DNA of 64,000 nucleotides from Azolla caroliniana. Its lineage: Eukaryota; Polypodiophyta. A program made the position numbers and the translations under genes. The stretch is from positions 12,648,001-12,712,000 of the forward strand of contig JBHGNT010000006.1 of NCBI GenBank assembly GCA_043228905.1, in the 5' to 3' direction. Under the pieces are notes generated by a model. That model did not search any database and was not told where the DNA came from. It saw nothing but the letters and a program-made list of their open reading frames with translations. Numbering within the stretch: position 1 is the first letter of the stretch; each line of letters starts with the position of its first letter. Below are positions 33,851 to 46,500 of the stretch, piece after piece.

Positions 33851-36800
33851 GCGACACGTCGAGATGTTGAACACCAAGCATTTCGGTAAAGTGCTAGCAA
33901 CTTGTCCGACCCGAGCGGCTTGGTGAAGATGTCGACAACTTGCCGATCCGTGTGAACATACCGTAGTTCAACTTCACCGCTCAAGACCCGCTCACGCACG
34001 AAGTGATAATGCACTTCTATGTGCTTTGTGCAAGCATGGAACACAGGGTTTTTGGCGAGCTGCATGCTGCTGAGGTTATCGCAGTAGATCAGGATCGGGG
34101 TCGGTACCTCGATCCGCAGGTCTTGCAGTAGTCGCCGAAGCCAAATGGCTTCGCAGGTGGCAACGGTCGCGCCCCGGTATTCAGCCTCAGTGTTGGATAG
34201 AGCCACTGTTGGCTGCTTTTTGCTGCTCCACGCAACAGCCGCGCTCCCAAGAGAAAACATAAAGCCGGAAGTTGAGCGACGATCCGTTGCATCGCCAGCC
34301 CAGTCGGCATCCGTGTAGCCGACAAGCTCTTCGGTTATACCTTGCCGGTATAAGAGCCCCCGGTCCTTAGTGCCGCTTATATACCTCAGTATTCATTGCG
34401 CGCAATGAAGGTGCTCCACGGTAATTGGCTTACCACTCCGACCGGATAGCTAATGTCGGGTCGGGTGATGGTCAAGTAGATCAGGCTTCCGACTATTTGT
34501 CGAAACCTTTTCTCATCGCAGGCTGGTCCGGAGTTGGGACAGATCTTCTGATTCCGGTCTAGGGGTGTGGAGATAGGTCGGCATTCCGTCATGCCGAACT
34601 TGTACAGTATATTCAACACATAATGGCATTGAGAAAGCAATATGCCGTCGGGGGTGCGGATTACCTTGATCCCCAAAAAATAATGAAGGTCCCCCAAGTC
34701 CTTCATATCGAATGCATCCGACAACTGGGACTTGACGCGGTTGATTTCCGGAAGACCTAGGCCGGTGATGACTAAATCATCAACATAGAGTACGATACAT
34801 ACCGGACCGTTTGAGCCTTGACGAATGAACAGGGAAGAGTCCGACTTAGAGGCAACAAACCCCATCTTTCGCAACCGGTGCGTGATCTTAGCATTCCAAG
34901 CATGGGGGGATTGCTTCAAGCTGTACAACGATTTCCTCAGCCATCATACCGCCGACTTGTTCACCTCCGACTGAAATCCGGGGGGCTGAGTCATAAAGAC
35001 TTCTTCTTCCAGATCTCCTTGAAGGAAGGCATTCTTCACATCCATCTGATGAAGATGCCACCCCCTTGTCGCAGCAACCGCCAGTACCACATGAACCGTC
35101 GTCATCTTCGCTACAGGAGCGAAGGTCTTGTCGTAGTCGATTCCGTGGGTCTGCACATATCCCTTCGCCACTAACCGGGCCTTGTACCGGTTAACTGTAC
35201 CGTCGGCATTGTACTTTACCTTGTACACCCACTTGCATCCGATCGGTTTACAGTGACGGGGAGGGTCAACCAGGTCCCAAGTTCCGTTGGCATCCAGTGC
35301 CCGCATTTCTTCCTCCATAGCGGCACACCAATTTGCATCCTTTGCCGCTTCTGTGTAGCTCTTCGGCTCACGCACTTCCGCGACCTTGGTCATGTACGCA
35401 TAATGATGCGCCATGTACTCGTTATACCCGTACCGTTTAACGGGATCCTTTTGGCGGGTGGATCGGCGTAACTCACCGTTACTCGGTATGAGACCCTTCT
35501 TGGCCGGTTCGGTCTTCGTTCTCGAAGATCTGCCTATGTCCTTGCCGAAGTCAGATATGCACCGATCCGACTCATCATTACCGGTCTCGAATTCCGGCAT
35601 CTTCTTCTTCCCTTTCTCTTTGCGTGTGAACCGCCTCCTCGGTTTCGTGCGCGGGGAGAGCACGACAGAGTCTCCACTACTCGCCGTCTCATCATCCAGC
35701 TGGCTGGACTGATCCAGTCTCTCATTCAGTCCGCTTAACCAGAATGATTTCGGACTCTCATCTTGAGTCCCGACTTCATCTTTCTCTACTTGGGCCGGTT
35801 CAGGGTCACTAGCCCCATCCTCCGACATCGGGTCGGGATCGGAAGTCGGAGTTGGTAAGGAATACCACGATGTCGATTCATCAAACTCGACATCTCGGCT
35901 GACTCGGACCTGCTTCGTCCGGGGGTTATAACACTTATACCCCTTTTGCCCTTGAGCATAGCCGACTAGGATGTATTTTTCCGATTTTGCATCCAACTTT
36001 CTCCGCTTCTCATCCAACACATGTACATAGGCTATGCTGCCGAATATCCGGAGGTGTCTCAAATTCGGCTTGCGCCCGAAATATAGCTCGTGAGCTGACA
36101 CCTTGTCCCCGATGATCCGGTTCTGGATGTAAACGACCGTTTGGACCGCCTCCGCCCAGTAGAACTTGGGCATGCTCTTTTCCTCCAGCATTGCCCTAGC
36201 CGCGTCAATCAGCGACCGATTCTTCCTTTCGGCCACACCATTCTGTTGCGGTGTGTATCTGCAGCTGAATTCTCACCAAATTCCTTTTTGTTGCAGATAG
36301 CTATTGAATTGGCCGGAAAAGTACTCTTTTCCGCCATCCGACCGTAGGCATTTGATCTTCCTCTCCGATTCCTGTTCCACCATCTTCTGGAGGCTCCGGA
36401 ATCACTCGAAGACTTCGCTCTTCCGCTCAATGAGGTAGATCCACGTATGCCGCGTGTAGTCGTCGATGAAGGAGACGAAATATCGAGTCCCGCCAATGCT
36501 AACATTTTGTGTCGGTCCCCACACATCCGAATGGATAAGATCAAGCTTGTTACGGCTTCGATTTCTTTCGGTGGGGAATGGAAGCCGGTGTTGCTTCCCA
36601 AGTTGGTAGGCTTCACAAACCTGGGCTCTCCGGCCGCTAAACTTCGGCAAACCGAAAACAACTTGTTCCGTTTGCAGTTCTTGAAGCCTCCAATAGTTGA
36701 TGTGGCTGATCCGCTTGTGCCACAGGTCGATATCCGACTAGACCTTCTATCCTTTGGCAAACAGTGTGGTGCCGATGTCATTGGTGTTGAGGATAAACAT

Positions 36801-37501
36801 CCTCCCATCTCTGCGCCCTTGCGCAATAACTTCGCCCTCATCCTCAATGAAGCACCCGAGGTGCGTAAACCGCACCTGCATCCCCTGGTCGACGATCTGT
36901 CCGACCGATACCAGGTTCTTCGTGATCGTCGGAACATGTAATACATTCATCAGCTTCCCCCTTTGTCCGACGTGGCTAAAGGGACTTCGCCGACGTGCAC
37001 GATCGGGTGGGGAGTGTCGTCTCCGGTTTCGACAACTCCCGGTTGATCCGGCTTCTCCAAAATGGAGAACCACTCCTCGTGGCTCGTCATGTGGTTCGAT
37101 GCGCCGGAGTCAACGTACCACACTTCCTCCGATTTGGAAGTGATCTTCTTCATTGAGTTTGCCTTGTGCTTCATCACCAAGGCTGGCCCCTTACCGTTCT
37201 TGGATCCTCCCAATCCGTTTGCGTAGTGCAAGCTTTGCCGGCCTTTCTTACCGGTCTTGCCGGATCCAGATTATAGTCCGAATCGGCACGCTTTCTCACC
37301 CACTCGCTTTCCCTGTGGACCTTTTTGCCACAGTACCAGCATTTCATAGCGGATTTGTCTTGCCGGCCTCCGGCACCACCTTGACTCCCTCTGCTTGTGG
37401 AAGTCCCGGAACTGCTGTCGGCATGCTCACTGTGCCTTTGTTCCTGCTCTTGCCGGCCGCCTCCATTGCGTGCCGACTTGCCTCGTCCACCACGACCGCG
37501 G
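33787..37501 (-). pseudogene. Copia F Gag C-terminus, protease, integrase, RT, RNase H
   Basis: Minus-strand polyprotein in several frames: Gag zinc knuckle (37174-37501; CWYCGKKVHRESEW, with the expected Cys-X4-Cys end degraded), protease with WYVDSGASNHMT (about 37110), integrase with LIHSDVWGP, FIDDYTRHTW, RSDGGKEY and [14 protein letters not shown] (36200-36650), RT with [17 protein letters not shown] and IVLYVDDLVITG (34386-36236), and RNase H with VALSNTEAEYRG and TKHIEVHYHFVRE (33787-34260). Breaks lie near 36400, 36240 and 34930 and between 34386 and 34325. The catalytic motifs that are visible are conserved, so the element decayed mainly by small indels and stops. Confidence 0.85.
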
Positions 37502-39020
37502 TGTCGTGACGATTTTAGGCTACGGTGTGAAACCGAGTGAGATGAATAAACCAAGGATGTGCAACATTGCACATACACTTAGCAAATAAGCCTCCTAAGG
37601 CCTAGTTCATACAGAGGGGTGCAAGCAAGGTTTGAACCTTGCACCTCTAAGGTGCAAGGTAATTGCCTTACCACTAGGACAACTATCATATAGTGTAGAT
37701 TTTATGTATTTACTTTTCATATATGAATTATAGATGAAACAACCATTAGAAAACCATGTGCACAAAACCATGGTTCTAAACCCATAGTTTGTGCATGACA
37801 TAAGCAAAACCGTGTGCACAAAACCATGGTTTTAGCCCATGGTTTTGTGCATGTCACAAGCATGGAAAGACCTATAAAAGCCTCTACTTGAGCTTGTGTA
37901 AGGGGGGCTCAATATGTGATATCACCAACACTATTATCATCAATATAATTATATTTGTCTTTATCTTCTTCATATTTTTCTACTTCTCAAGTGTACAATC
38001 TTTCTTCTTCTCAAGTAAAGCAATTTCATCTAATCTTACATTGATCGTCATCTCTTCGATAATTCTGCAAACATCCTCCCCAGTCCAAGACCCCGGTGGT
38101 CGCTCGAGTAGCACACGCATGCACGAATCTTCGCGACATCATTTGGACTTGTGTCGTGCCTTACTGCTCCGGATCGTTGGGTGGGAACCGCTGGGTTTTT
38201 GGACTAGGAGGAAAGAAAATTCTAAGGCAATTAAGAATATGAAATATATTGTAAGAAAGAAAGATATGAAAACCTCGTGAATCCCACGAGTATAGTGTAT
38301 TAGTGAGTAATCCAGTTAGCAAATTCGTGAATCCCACGATTATCTTATATTAGTCAACCCTTGTAAAATAATCAACAACCTCTATACATCTTTCTCTCTC
38401 CCTTATATAGTGTTGGAAGAGTCTAAGTTTATCACATGCAAGCATCATGCTTTTCCTATCTTTAGCTTTCATGCACACTGCATGTCCATGATTAGCTTTC
38501 TATCTCATCTTTTCTTTTAACTCGAGTGTCTATGCATGAATAACTTTTGTACCATGTATGTCTAGAAATTTTACATGGGATAAAGTTTATTAGAACTTTA
38601 AAATTCATAATAACCCTACTATAATGATAAGGCTTAACATTATTAACATGGAGGTGCAAGGTTTGAATCTTACCCTATGCATGTAATATATATATATTTA
38701 TACTTTCTTCTATTTACAAATATGTCTCTTCATCCGGTGAGAGACTCTCACCGGCCTTCCTCATCTGGCTCTTTCCGGTTCTGCTTTATCCGGTGCTTGA
38801 TAGTTTTGTTTGTCCGATTCTTACCGGGACCTCCTTACCGATCTCTTCATCCGTTTCTCACCGACTCTCACCAACCTTCTTCATCTGGCTCTTGCCGGGT
38901 CTCCTTACTGGTTTCGGTCCTTACCGGTTCCTTCTTCCGGTTTTCACCGGGTACTCCATGTCCTATCCGAAGAGACCAAAAATGTAATTTTTCACGTAGT
39001 GTACAAATTACACTACGACA
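37502..39020 (+). mobile_element. Unidentified ~1.5-kb insertion in copia F gag
   Basis: Gag F stops matching at 39020 and resumes at 37501. The inserted DNA begins TGTCGTGAC and ends CTACGACA, a short inverted repeat like LTR ends. Inside are a TATAAAAG at about 37872, a reverse tRNA-like module at 37605-37680, a second module at 38640-38685, and, at 38713-38960, CCGGTNNG-rich DNA resembling the copia LTRs. It could be a large solo LTR or two stacked insertions. The flanks CGCGG and GTGGG are not a convincing target duplication. Orientation is tentative. Confidence 0.5.
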
Positions 39021-39641
39021 GTGGGACCGATCCGCTCCCGTGTACAACATCCGACTGTCTGGGGATGCACTGGTAGATGCACCGGCGTGGTTCTCCTCTA
39101 CAAGGAGCATCGACTGTAAGGAAAAAAATGAGGGCGTATTCTCCCTTGTACAAACCGCAGTCCGGAAAGCTCCGAACTTGGACGCCAGGCCTCCAAGACA
39201 GACCTGCACCATCTCGTCTTCCTCTACGGTGATGTTAATAGAGGCAAGCGAGTCACAGATTCCTTTGATCCGAGCTGCGTAATCTGCCACTGACATGTTC
39301 TTCTATCGAACATTGCTCTACTCCTATCTGAGTTGCAGCTTTCGGGCAGTGGTGCTTGCGGCAAAGACCTTTTTCAAGTTTCCCCAAGCATCCTTCGGTG
39401 TCTTGGCGTCACGGATATGGCTGAGCAGCTGGTCACCGACACTGGACGCGAAGCATTACATCACCTTGCTTGCCGCCTGTTCTCACACTGGGAAGTCCTT
39501 GTGTGTTGTCTCCAGTGCTGAGTCGTTCACTCCGTCAACATAACTCTAGTAGCCATGCCCAAGCAGGTACTAGTGCATCTTGTATGACCAAGATGCGTAG
39601 TTGGTTCTGTCGAGCTTCTCCACCGGGAGCGACGTAGCCAT
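39021..39641 (-). pseudogene. Copia F Gag N-terminal part
   Basis: Minus strand from ATG 39639-39641 (MATSLPVEKLDRTNYASW, a copia Gag opening). The UBN2-like body continues to 39021 with KDAWGNLKKVFA, CDSLASINITVEEDEMV and LGGLASKFGAF. There are at least three in-frame stops (two near 39540-39575 and one near 39300). The gene is then split by the insertion at 37502-39020. Confidence 0.82.
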
Positions 39642-39740
39642 ACCTCTATCCATTTCTCCTTTTGTGTTTGTTTTCCGATCTGTTAGGTTTTCCTTCACAA
39701 GCGTAGATGTCTGCAGTAGAGGTTCTCAACCCACGCGCAC

Positions 39741-40265
<525 letters not shown>

Positions 40266-40735
40266 AAGAATACACAGTACACAGGTTTTATGTGGAAAAC
40301 CCTAAATAGGGGCCACAGTCAACAGATCTTCACTATGAACAAAGATACACAAAGGAAAATCAAATTTACAAATCTCTGTAAATCAGAGAATACCCACTTA
40401 GGGTTTTGGCTAGTTCCACTAAACTATGCCTCTCTCTCGTGCACTCTCGCGTCTCTTCCTACCCTCTACTACTCTCACTTCTGCTCTCTACTACAAAACC
40501 TCTATATGCATCATTACTAATAAGTTTTCCCTAGCTATTCCTATTTATAGGAGAGGTATGTTATAATAATAATAATAATAATAATAATTAATCAGCCCGC
40601 TTGACTTTTCGGCCTTGTCTTCTACCTGGGGCATCCATCCAATGTAGTCGAAATTAATAGTCAACTCTCTATTCGACTGTCGACTTCTCCCATTTGGACA
40701 ATGTGAATATGTCCATTAGAAACCTGTATTCGACA
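40266..40735 (-). repeat. LTR-like repeat G, right copy
   Basis: Near-identical to 32687-33149, including the TATAAATA and (AAT)n stretches. It abuts the F LTR at 40265. It is preceded on the minus strand by GATGGCAACAG, the same context (GATGGCAACAA) seen at the left copy. Confidence 0.75.
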
Positions 40736-41455
40736 CTGTTGCCATCCAATGCGGCTACAACTTCCCCATATGAGCTGGGTTTGCTTGCATCCGTGTAATG
40801 GACGTAGTTGGGGCCCTGTAGGTAAAACTTTGCCAGCCTTTGGACTCGTCTGGATCTCTTGGGTGCCGATTTGTTGGTTCAGATTTTTCAATTGGTTATG
40901 GTGTCCAATCAGTATTTACTTGAACCATCTTTAGGAGTCCATCTGGATGATCCGCTCTGTCATGGACACACCAACCCTAGACTATGACAAAGCACAGATG
41001 ACGAGGCTATGGATGATAAGGTTATGAACATGGAACTTGACGTAATGGGGATAGAAACTTGGGATGTTGAGAGCAACGAGATGAGGAACTTAAGATGCTA
41101 GGAACAATACAAGAGCATAAAGACAAAGATGTAAATCAAGGAGAGAAGATGGGTCGAAATGATAATACTAGATTGATGTGTCAATGACTGGTGTTGAATC
41201 CCTTGAAAGGGACCAAGAAGGTTAGAAGTAGGGTGAAAGCACACTACGGTGTACCAACTTTTGGCCAAAACTTTAGTACTAATTCCATGTGGAGGAAAAA
41301 CTTAAAAATGTAAAAATAAATCCAATATTTGGGTTTAAAAAGTTGATCACTTGTCTTAAAACTAAAAGTCACATTCAATGAAAATAGATTTCAAATATGA
41401 ATAAACATCACTTGTGTTAAAATCCTAGGTAATGTTGTAAGGAGGTCAAATTAAC
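40736..41455. other. Spacer, possible degraded LTR
   Basis: No gene seen. 41100-41260 contains a GACTGGTGTTGAAT block like the one found in the gypsy LTRs here (for example 10681-10700), so part of it may be a decayed minus-strand gypsy LTR. Confidence 0.35.
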
Positions 41456-41951
41456 TATATAAGAACTTGAGTTATCAGTCAATCATCAATCATGAAGATA
41501 GTCTGCCTGTCTCTCTTCCACTCTGTCTCTCTTGGCAAATAACATGTTTATCTCGAATTGTTAGTCTCTCTCTCTCTCTTTACACTTGGTAATTCCCAAG
41601 GGTTCCTACCTCCTCTCTCTCGCACTCTTTCCTTCCCCGTTTTACTCGTTTATTCACTACGTTCGTACCCCCTCCCTCCCTCTCTCTTTCAACTTCTGCA
41701 CATGTTTCTCCACGTTCTCTGCTCACCCTGCAAACCCTAAACCCATTCCCTGCTTGTCGTGTCCTCTTTGCAACAACAATACGCTCAGGTGTTGTACTGT
41801 GTCCTCACTGCGTCGACATCAGGTCTTCAACTGTGTCCTCATCGTGTCCTCTTTCTTAGGTATTCTCTCTCTCAACCATTGTACTGTGTCCTCGTTACAT
41901 CAAGCTTTCCTCTGCTGGCCGCGTTCTCTCTCTCAAGCGTTCTCTGAAGTG
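41456..41951 (+). promoter_or_regulatory. TATA box and CT-rich leader of an interrupted plus-strand gene
   Basis: TATATAAG at 41456-41463 is followed by a CT-rich leader with a CAAACCCTAAACCC block, typical of a plant 5' UTR. The leader is cut at 41951 by gypsy D and continues at 52682. The coding region that follows (53178 onward) is on the same strand, so this is its likely promoter. Confidence 0.4.
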
Positions 41952-42146
41952 TGTCATGAACATATACCAAAACTCCAAGACTGGTGATAAGGATTCGAAC
42001 CCATGACCTCCTCAAAGATAATGTGTAGCTTCAACCACTAAGATACATCATATTACATTTATTAAATTGTAAATTCTTATATTAGATCATGAAGAAATAT
42101 ATCGAATAACGTTGTCACCGCATAGGCAAACACATGATTACCAAGT
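41952..42146 (+). repeat. 5' LTR remnant of gypsy D
   Basis: Matches the first part of the 3' LTR (52220 onward) up to GATTACCAAGT, then jumps into gag coding sequence. The TATA box, leader and gag start are lost. Confidence 0.88.
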
Positions 42147-42149
42147 GAC

Positions 42150-42829
42150 AACAAGCATTACAAGCACCGAATTCGATAAAAGAACCCAAGATAAGTCTCC
42201 CGTCGAAGTTTGATGGTACTCGATCACAATTTCGAGGATTTCTAAATCAAGTACGTCTAGTATTTCAAATGCATCCCACTAGATATCCAACAGATTCGGC
42301 ACGCGTAGGGTTGGTCGGAACTCTATTAACTGGTACAACATTGGCTTGGTTTGTGCCGTTACTTGAGAAAAAGTTCCCTATTTTGGATAATTTTGATGAG
42401 TTTATTAAAGAGTTCCAAGCTTGTTTTGGAGATACTGATAGCATGAGAACAACTATTAATAAGATTCGAAGGTTGCGACAAGGGGATCGCCTAGTCTCAG
42501 CCTATGCGGCTGATTTTCGCCTTCTTGCATGTGACATTCCTTGGGACGAAGGGGCATTGATGGACCAATTTCGTCACGGACTTCGTAATGATGTGAAAGA
42601 CTTGCTTCTCACTTTTCATGAAGATAAAAAATCTCTTACTTAGGCGATTAGTCGAGATGTATGATGTGACAATCGATTATTCGAGTGACGCTCTGAGCGT
42701 CAACAATGGTCTCGACCTCGATTAGAGCAGACATATGCATCGGTAACATCACTACCTACATCTGGAACTATGCATGTTCCTATATCTAGCCCAATAAGTG
42801 GTCCTACTCTAATGGAAATTGATTCTACA
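42150..42829 (+). pseudogene. Gypsy D gag, 5'-deleted first part
   Basis: Begins within Gag at the IKEPKISLPSKFDG block and has the capsid region (FRGFLNQVRLVFQMHP, FIKEFQACFGDTDS). Stops occur after KKSLT (42642) and further on. It ends at the E insertion site (TSD CTACA, 42825-42829) and continues at 48333. Confidence 0.85.
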
Positions 42830-43578
42830 TGTCGAGGAATACACGGAATAGTCTCCGGCACCTACCGAAGAGTGAATCACTTTGTACAGTCGAACACAGA
42901 AGAAATGAAGAATGGAGGTAAGTGCACAAACAGAAAGAAAAGAGAATACACAGGATATTAACGTGGAAAACCCTGAGAGGGAAAAACCACGGGAGTCCAC
43001 AGACTCCAAAATATCACTATATCAGAATGATTACAACAGTGAGCTCATGGAAGCAACGACCTCCTGCTCACGATCTTCACCACAGGCGGCGGTTACAACA
43101 GAGGCAACGACCTCTCTATATCTCGAGCTCCCTCTCACTCTCTCTCTCTCTGTACACGGTTGCTCTCTCACAATCGCGACAACGACAATAACAACCTTAT
43201 TTGACTAAGTTTGCCCTAAGTCATATTTATACTAGAATGACTTTTCGGCTATTTACAAATATAGCCCCGATGGACTCTCAGAAACATATTTACGAATATG
43301 TCCCTTCATCCGGTGAGCACTCCTCACCGGGCTTGCATCATCCGGCGCTTGCCGGGAACTTATCACCCGGTTCTCACCGGGTCTTCCGTTTCCGGGTACT
43401 CCTCATCCGGTTCTCACCGGGTCTTCCGTTTCCGGGTACTCCTCATCCGATTCTCACCGGGTCTTCCGTTGCCGGGTACTCCACATCCGGATTCGGCCTC
43501 GGCCTATCGGCCTCGGACGAGTTTGCTCATCAATACTGTTCTTCTCACTTCCCATCCGGAGGGACCTGTTTCCTAACA
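42830..43578 (-). repeat. 3' LTR of copia E (749 bp)
   Basis: On the plus strand from TGTCGAGG to CCTAACA. It is 78 bp longer than the 5' LTR because a 39-bp unit (TCCGGTTCTCACCGGGTCTT...) is present three times (about 43367-43490) rather than once. It has a (TC)n tract and CACCGG motifs in U3. Confidence 0.93.
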
Positions 43579-43588
43579 AACTCCCCCT

Positions 43589-46500
43589 TCACTCCAGCAT
43601 GGGATGTCTTACTAGTCCGACTCGCTTTCGACATGCATCCAGCTTGTCAGGTGTCAGTACTTTGATGAGTATATCTGACCTGTTCTCGGCCGTGTGGATC
43701 TTTGTTAGCGCGAACTCCTGGTCATCTACTCTTTCCTGAATCCAGTGATACCTACGCTGGATATGCTTCGTCCGGGAATGGTAGGCTGCATTCTTAGCAA
43801 GGTGGATGGCACTTTGACTGTCACAATAGAGCCGGTATTCATCTTGCTGGATACCGAGCTCTCCGATGAAGTCCTTCATCCATAATATTTCCTTGCCGGC
43901 TTCCACAGCCGCCATGTACTCCGCCTCCGTGGTTGACAACGCAACCGTCTTCTGCAGCCTCGACTGCCACGAAACAACTCCCCCTACATATGTCATTACA
44001 TACCCGGATGTAGACTGGCTGGTATCCACATTAGTCGACATGTCCGAATCGGTAAAACCGTCAAGTTGAGGTTTACCTGGGCCGAATCGGAGACACATGT
44101 TCGAAATGCCCTTGAAGTACCGGAGTATCCATTTGACTGCGTTCCAGTGCTCCTTGCCGGGATTGCTCATAAACCGGCTCACCACTCTAACTGCATATCC
44201 TATATCCGGTCGGGTACACACCATTGCGTACATTAAGCTCCTGACATCAGAGGCATATGGAACCTTCATCATATCCGCCTTCTCTGCTTTCTTCTTCAGG
44301 CTTTGCTTACCGGATAACCTGCAGTTTGCCGGAAGTGTCGATCCGACCGGTTTCGCATTTGACATGTTGAACCGTTGAAGAACCTTTGTCACGTACTTCT
44401 CATGTGACAGCCACAATTGCTTCATTGACCGGTTCCGGATAATATGCATCCCCAGCATCTGTCTTGCCGAACCCAAGTCTTTCATTGAGAAGGTCCGGTT
44501 GAGAGCCTTCTTTAGCATTCGTATTTTGGCTTGGTCCTGTTTGACGATCAACATGTCGTCCACGTATAGAAGGAGTATCAGGAAGTCGCCTCCTTCGAAC
44601 TTCTTCACAAACACACAGTGATAGGCCTGCGTCTTGTGGTACCCTTGATCGATTATGAAGGAGTTGAACTTCCGATACCATTGTCTGGAAGCTTGCTTTA
44701 GTCCGTACAAGCTCTTCTTCAACCGCGAAACCAGTTGCTCCTTCCCTTTCGCCACGAATCCTTCCGGTTGTTGCATGTAGATCTCCTCTTCGAGGTCATC
44801 GTGAAGGAATGCCGTCTTCACATCCAGCTGCTCTACCTCGAGGTCCATGCTTGCCGCTATACTCAGCACCGTCCGGATGGAGGTCATCTTTACTACCGGG
44901 GCAAATATCTCGTCGAAGTCCACGCCCTTCTTCTGCTGGAACCCCTTCACCACGATCCTGGCTTTGTATCTCGAGGGGTTGCCGACATCTCCTTTCAACT
45001 TGTACACCCACTTGTTTTGGAGTGCCTGCTTTCCTTTCGGCAACTCCACCAATTTATATGTATGGTTCTCATGCAGGGAATCCATCTCATCCTGCATGGC
45101 ACTTAACTTATTTTCGACTGTGGGTGTCATCCTTCGCTTCTTCGAAGCTTTCTGGCTCCCCCTCATCAGTTAGCAGCACATGCTCTGCATCCGGAAATCT
45201 CCGGGGGGCCCTTCTCTCTCTGAGAGGATATCTCCGTCTTTGGGCTTCGGTAACCGGCTCCTCCATTTGCTCTTCATCCAAAGCCGATTCGGGGTCTTGG
45301 CCGGTTCCGGTTTCAACTTCCTCTACTTCTTCTTCTACCGGTTCGGTATCCTCACCGTAACCGGCTGGTTCCTCGAGTGCTAACCGGTCTCTTGTCGGTT
45401 GGGTTTGCTCATCGTAGAATCGATCCTTACTGGTCGACTCGGAGTTCATTATCTTCTTCTCCGACTCCGAGTCGTCGAGCGTCTTGTCCTCCATGAAGAT
45501 AATATCTCGACTCCGGAATACCTTCTTGTCGACCAGGTCCCACACTCGGTAGCTAGACTCATCGTCGCCGTAACCGAGGAATATGCATGGCCGGGTCTTC
45601 GGATCTAGTTTTCCTCTTCGGTCCTTAGCTACATGCACATACGCAAGACACCCGAATAACTTTAGATGTCGGTAGGACACTTCCTTACCGGTCTAGACTC
45701 TCTGTGGCGTGTCTCCGTCCAAGGGTACTGAGGGTGATCTGTTTATCACATATGTCGCCGTCGACAGTGCCTCACCCCAAAACTTCTTGGATAGTTTTGC
45801 ATGCACCAGCATACTCCGGACCCTTTCCATTATGGTCCGGTTCATCCTCTCGTCTAACCCGTTTAGTTCCGGCATCTTCGGCACGGTAAAGTCGAACCGG
45901 ATTCCCTTTGAGCGACAATACTCCTCGAACTACCCCCGGTATTGGCCTCCGTTATCTGCTCGAACCGCCTTCAGCTTCCGGCCGGTTTCTCTTTCCACTC
46001 TCGTGTGGAGCTCTTTGAAGACGGATAACACCTGATCCTTCGTCTTCAACGGTGTGGCCCACAGCTTCCGGTTGTGATCATCTATGAACGTCACGAAGTA
46101 CTGAGATCCGGCATGTGACTTCGTGTCCACTTGACATACATCAGTATGTACCAACTCCAGTGGTGCATTACGTCTCATCGGTGGCATCGATCGGAAGGAG
46201 TTCCGGTTTTGTTTACCGGCCAGACAATCAGTGCACTTCTCCAAGTGCATGTTCTTCACTGGAATAAGGTTGCCGTCTGCAAGCCTCTTCATCCCCTTCT
46301 CGCTCATGTGACACTGTCTCTTGTGCCACAGCTCACCGGCAGTGTCGGATGCTACGTTCACTTCTTTCGGGCATAACCGGGCATTCATTAGGTACAACGT
46401 GTTTACCTTCTGGGCCCGAGCCACAATCAGGCTCCCTTTGCTGAACTTCATAACACCGTTCTGGATGCTACCCATGTAGCCTTCATCATCTAGCCGACCG

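Noticed and set aside
35253-37143. Plus-strand frames of 72-164 codons opposite copia F
   Set aside because: Shadows of the minus-strand pol; the copia motifs are all on the minus strand.
43201-43665. 154-codon plus-strand frame at the copia E LTR
   Set aside because: It is the CACCGG-repeat U3 read as protein and also occurs, broken, in the other LTR.
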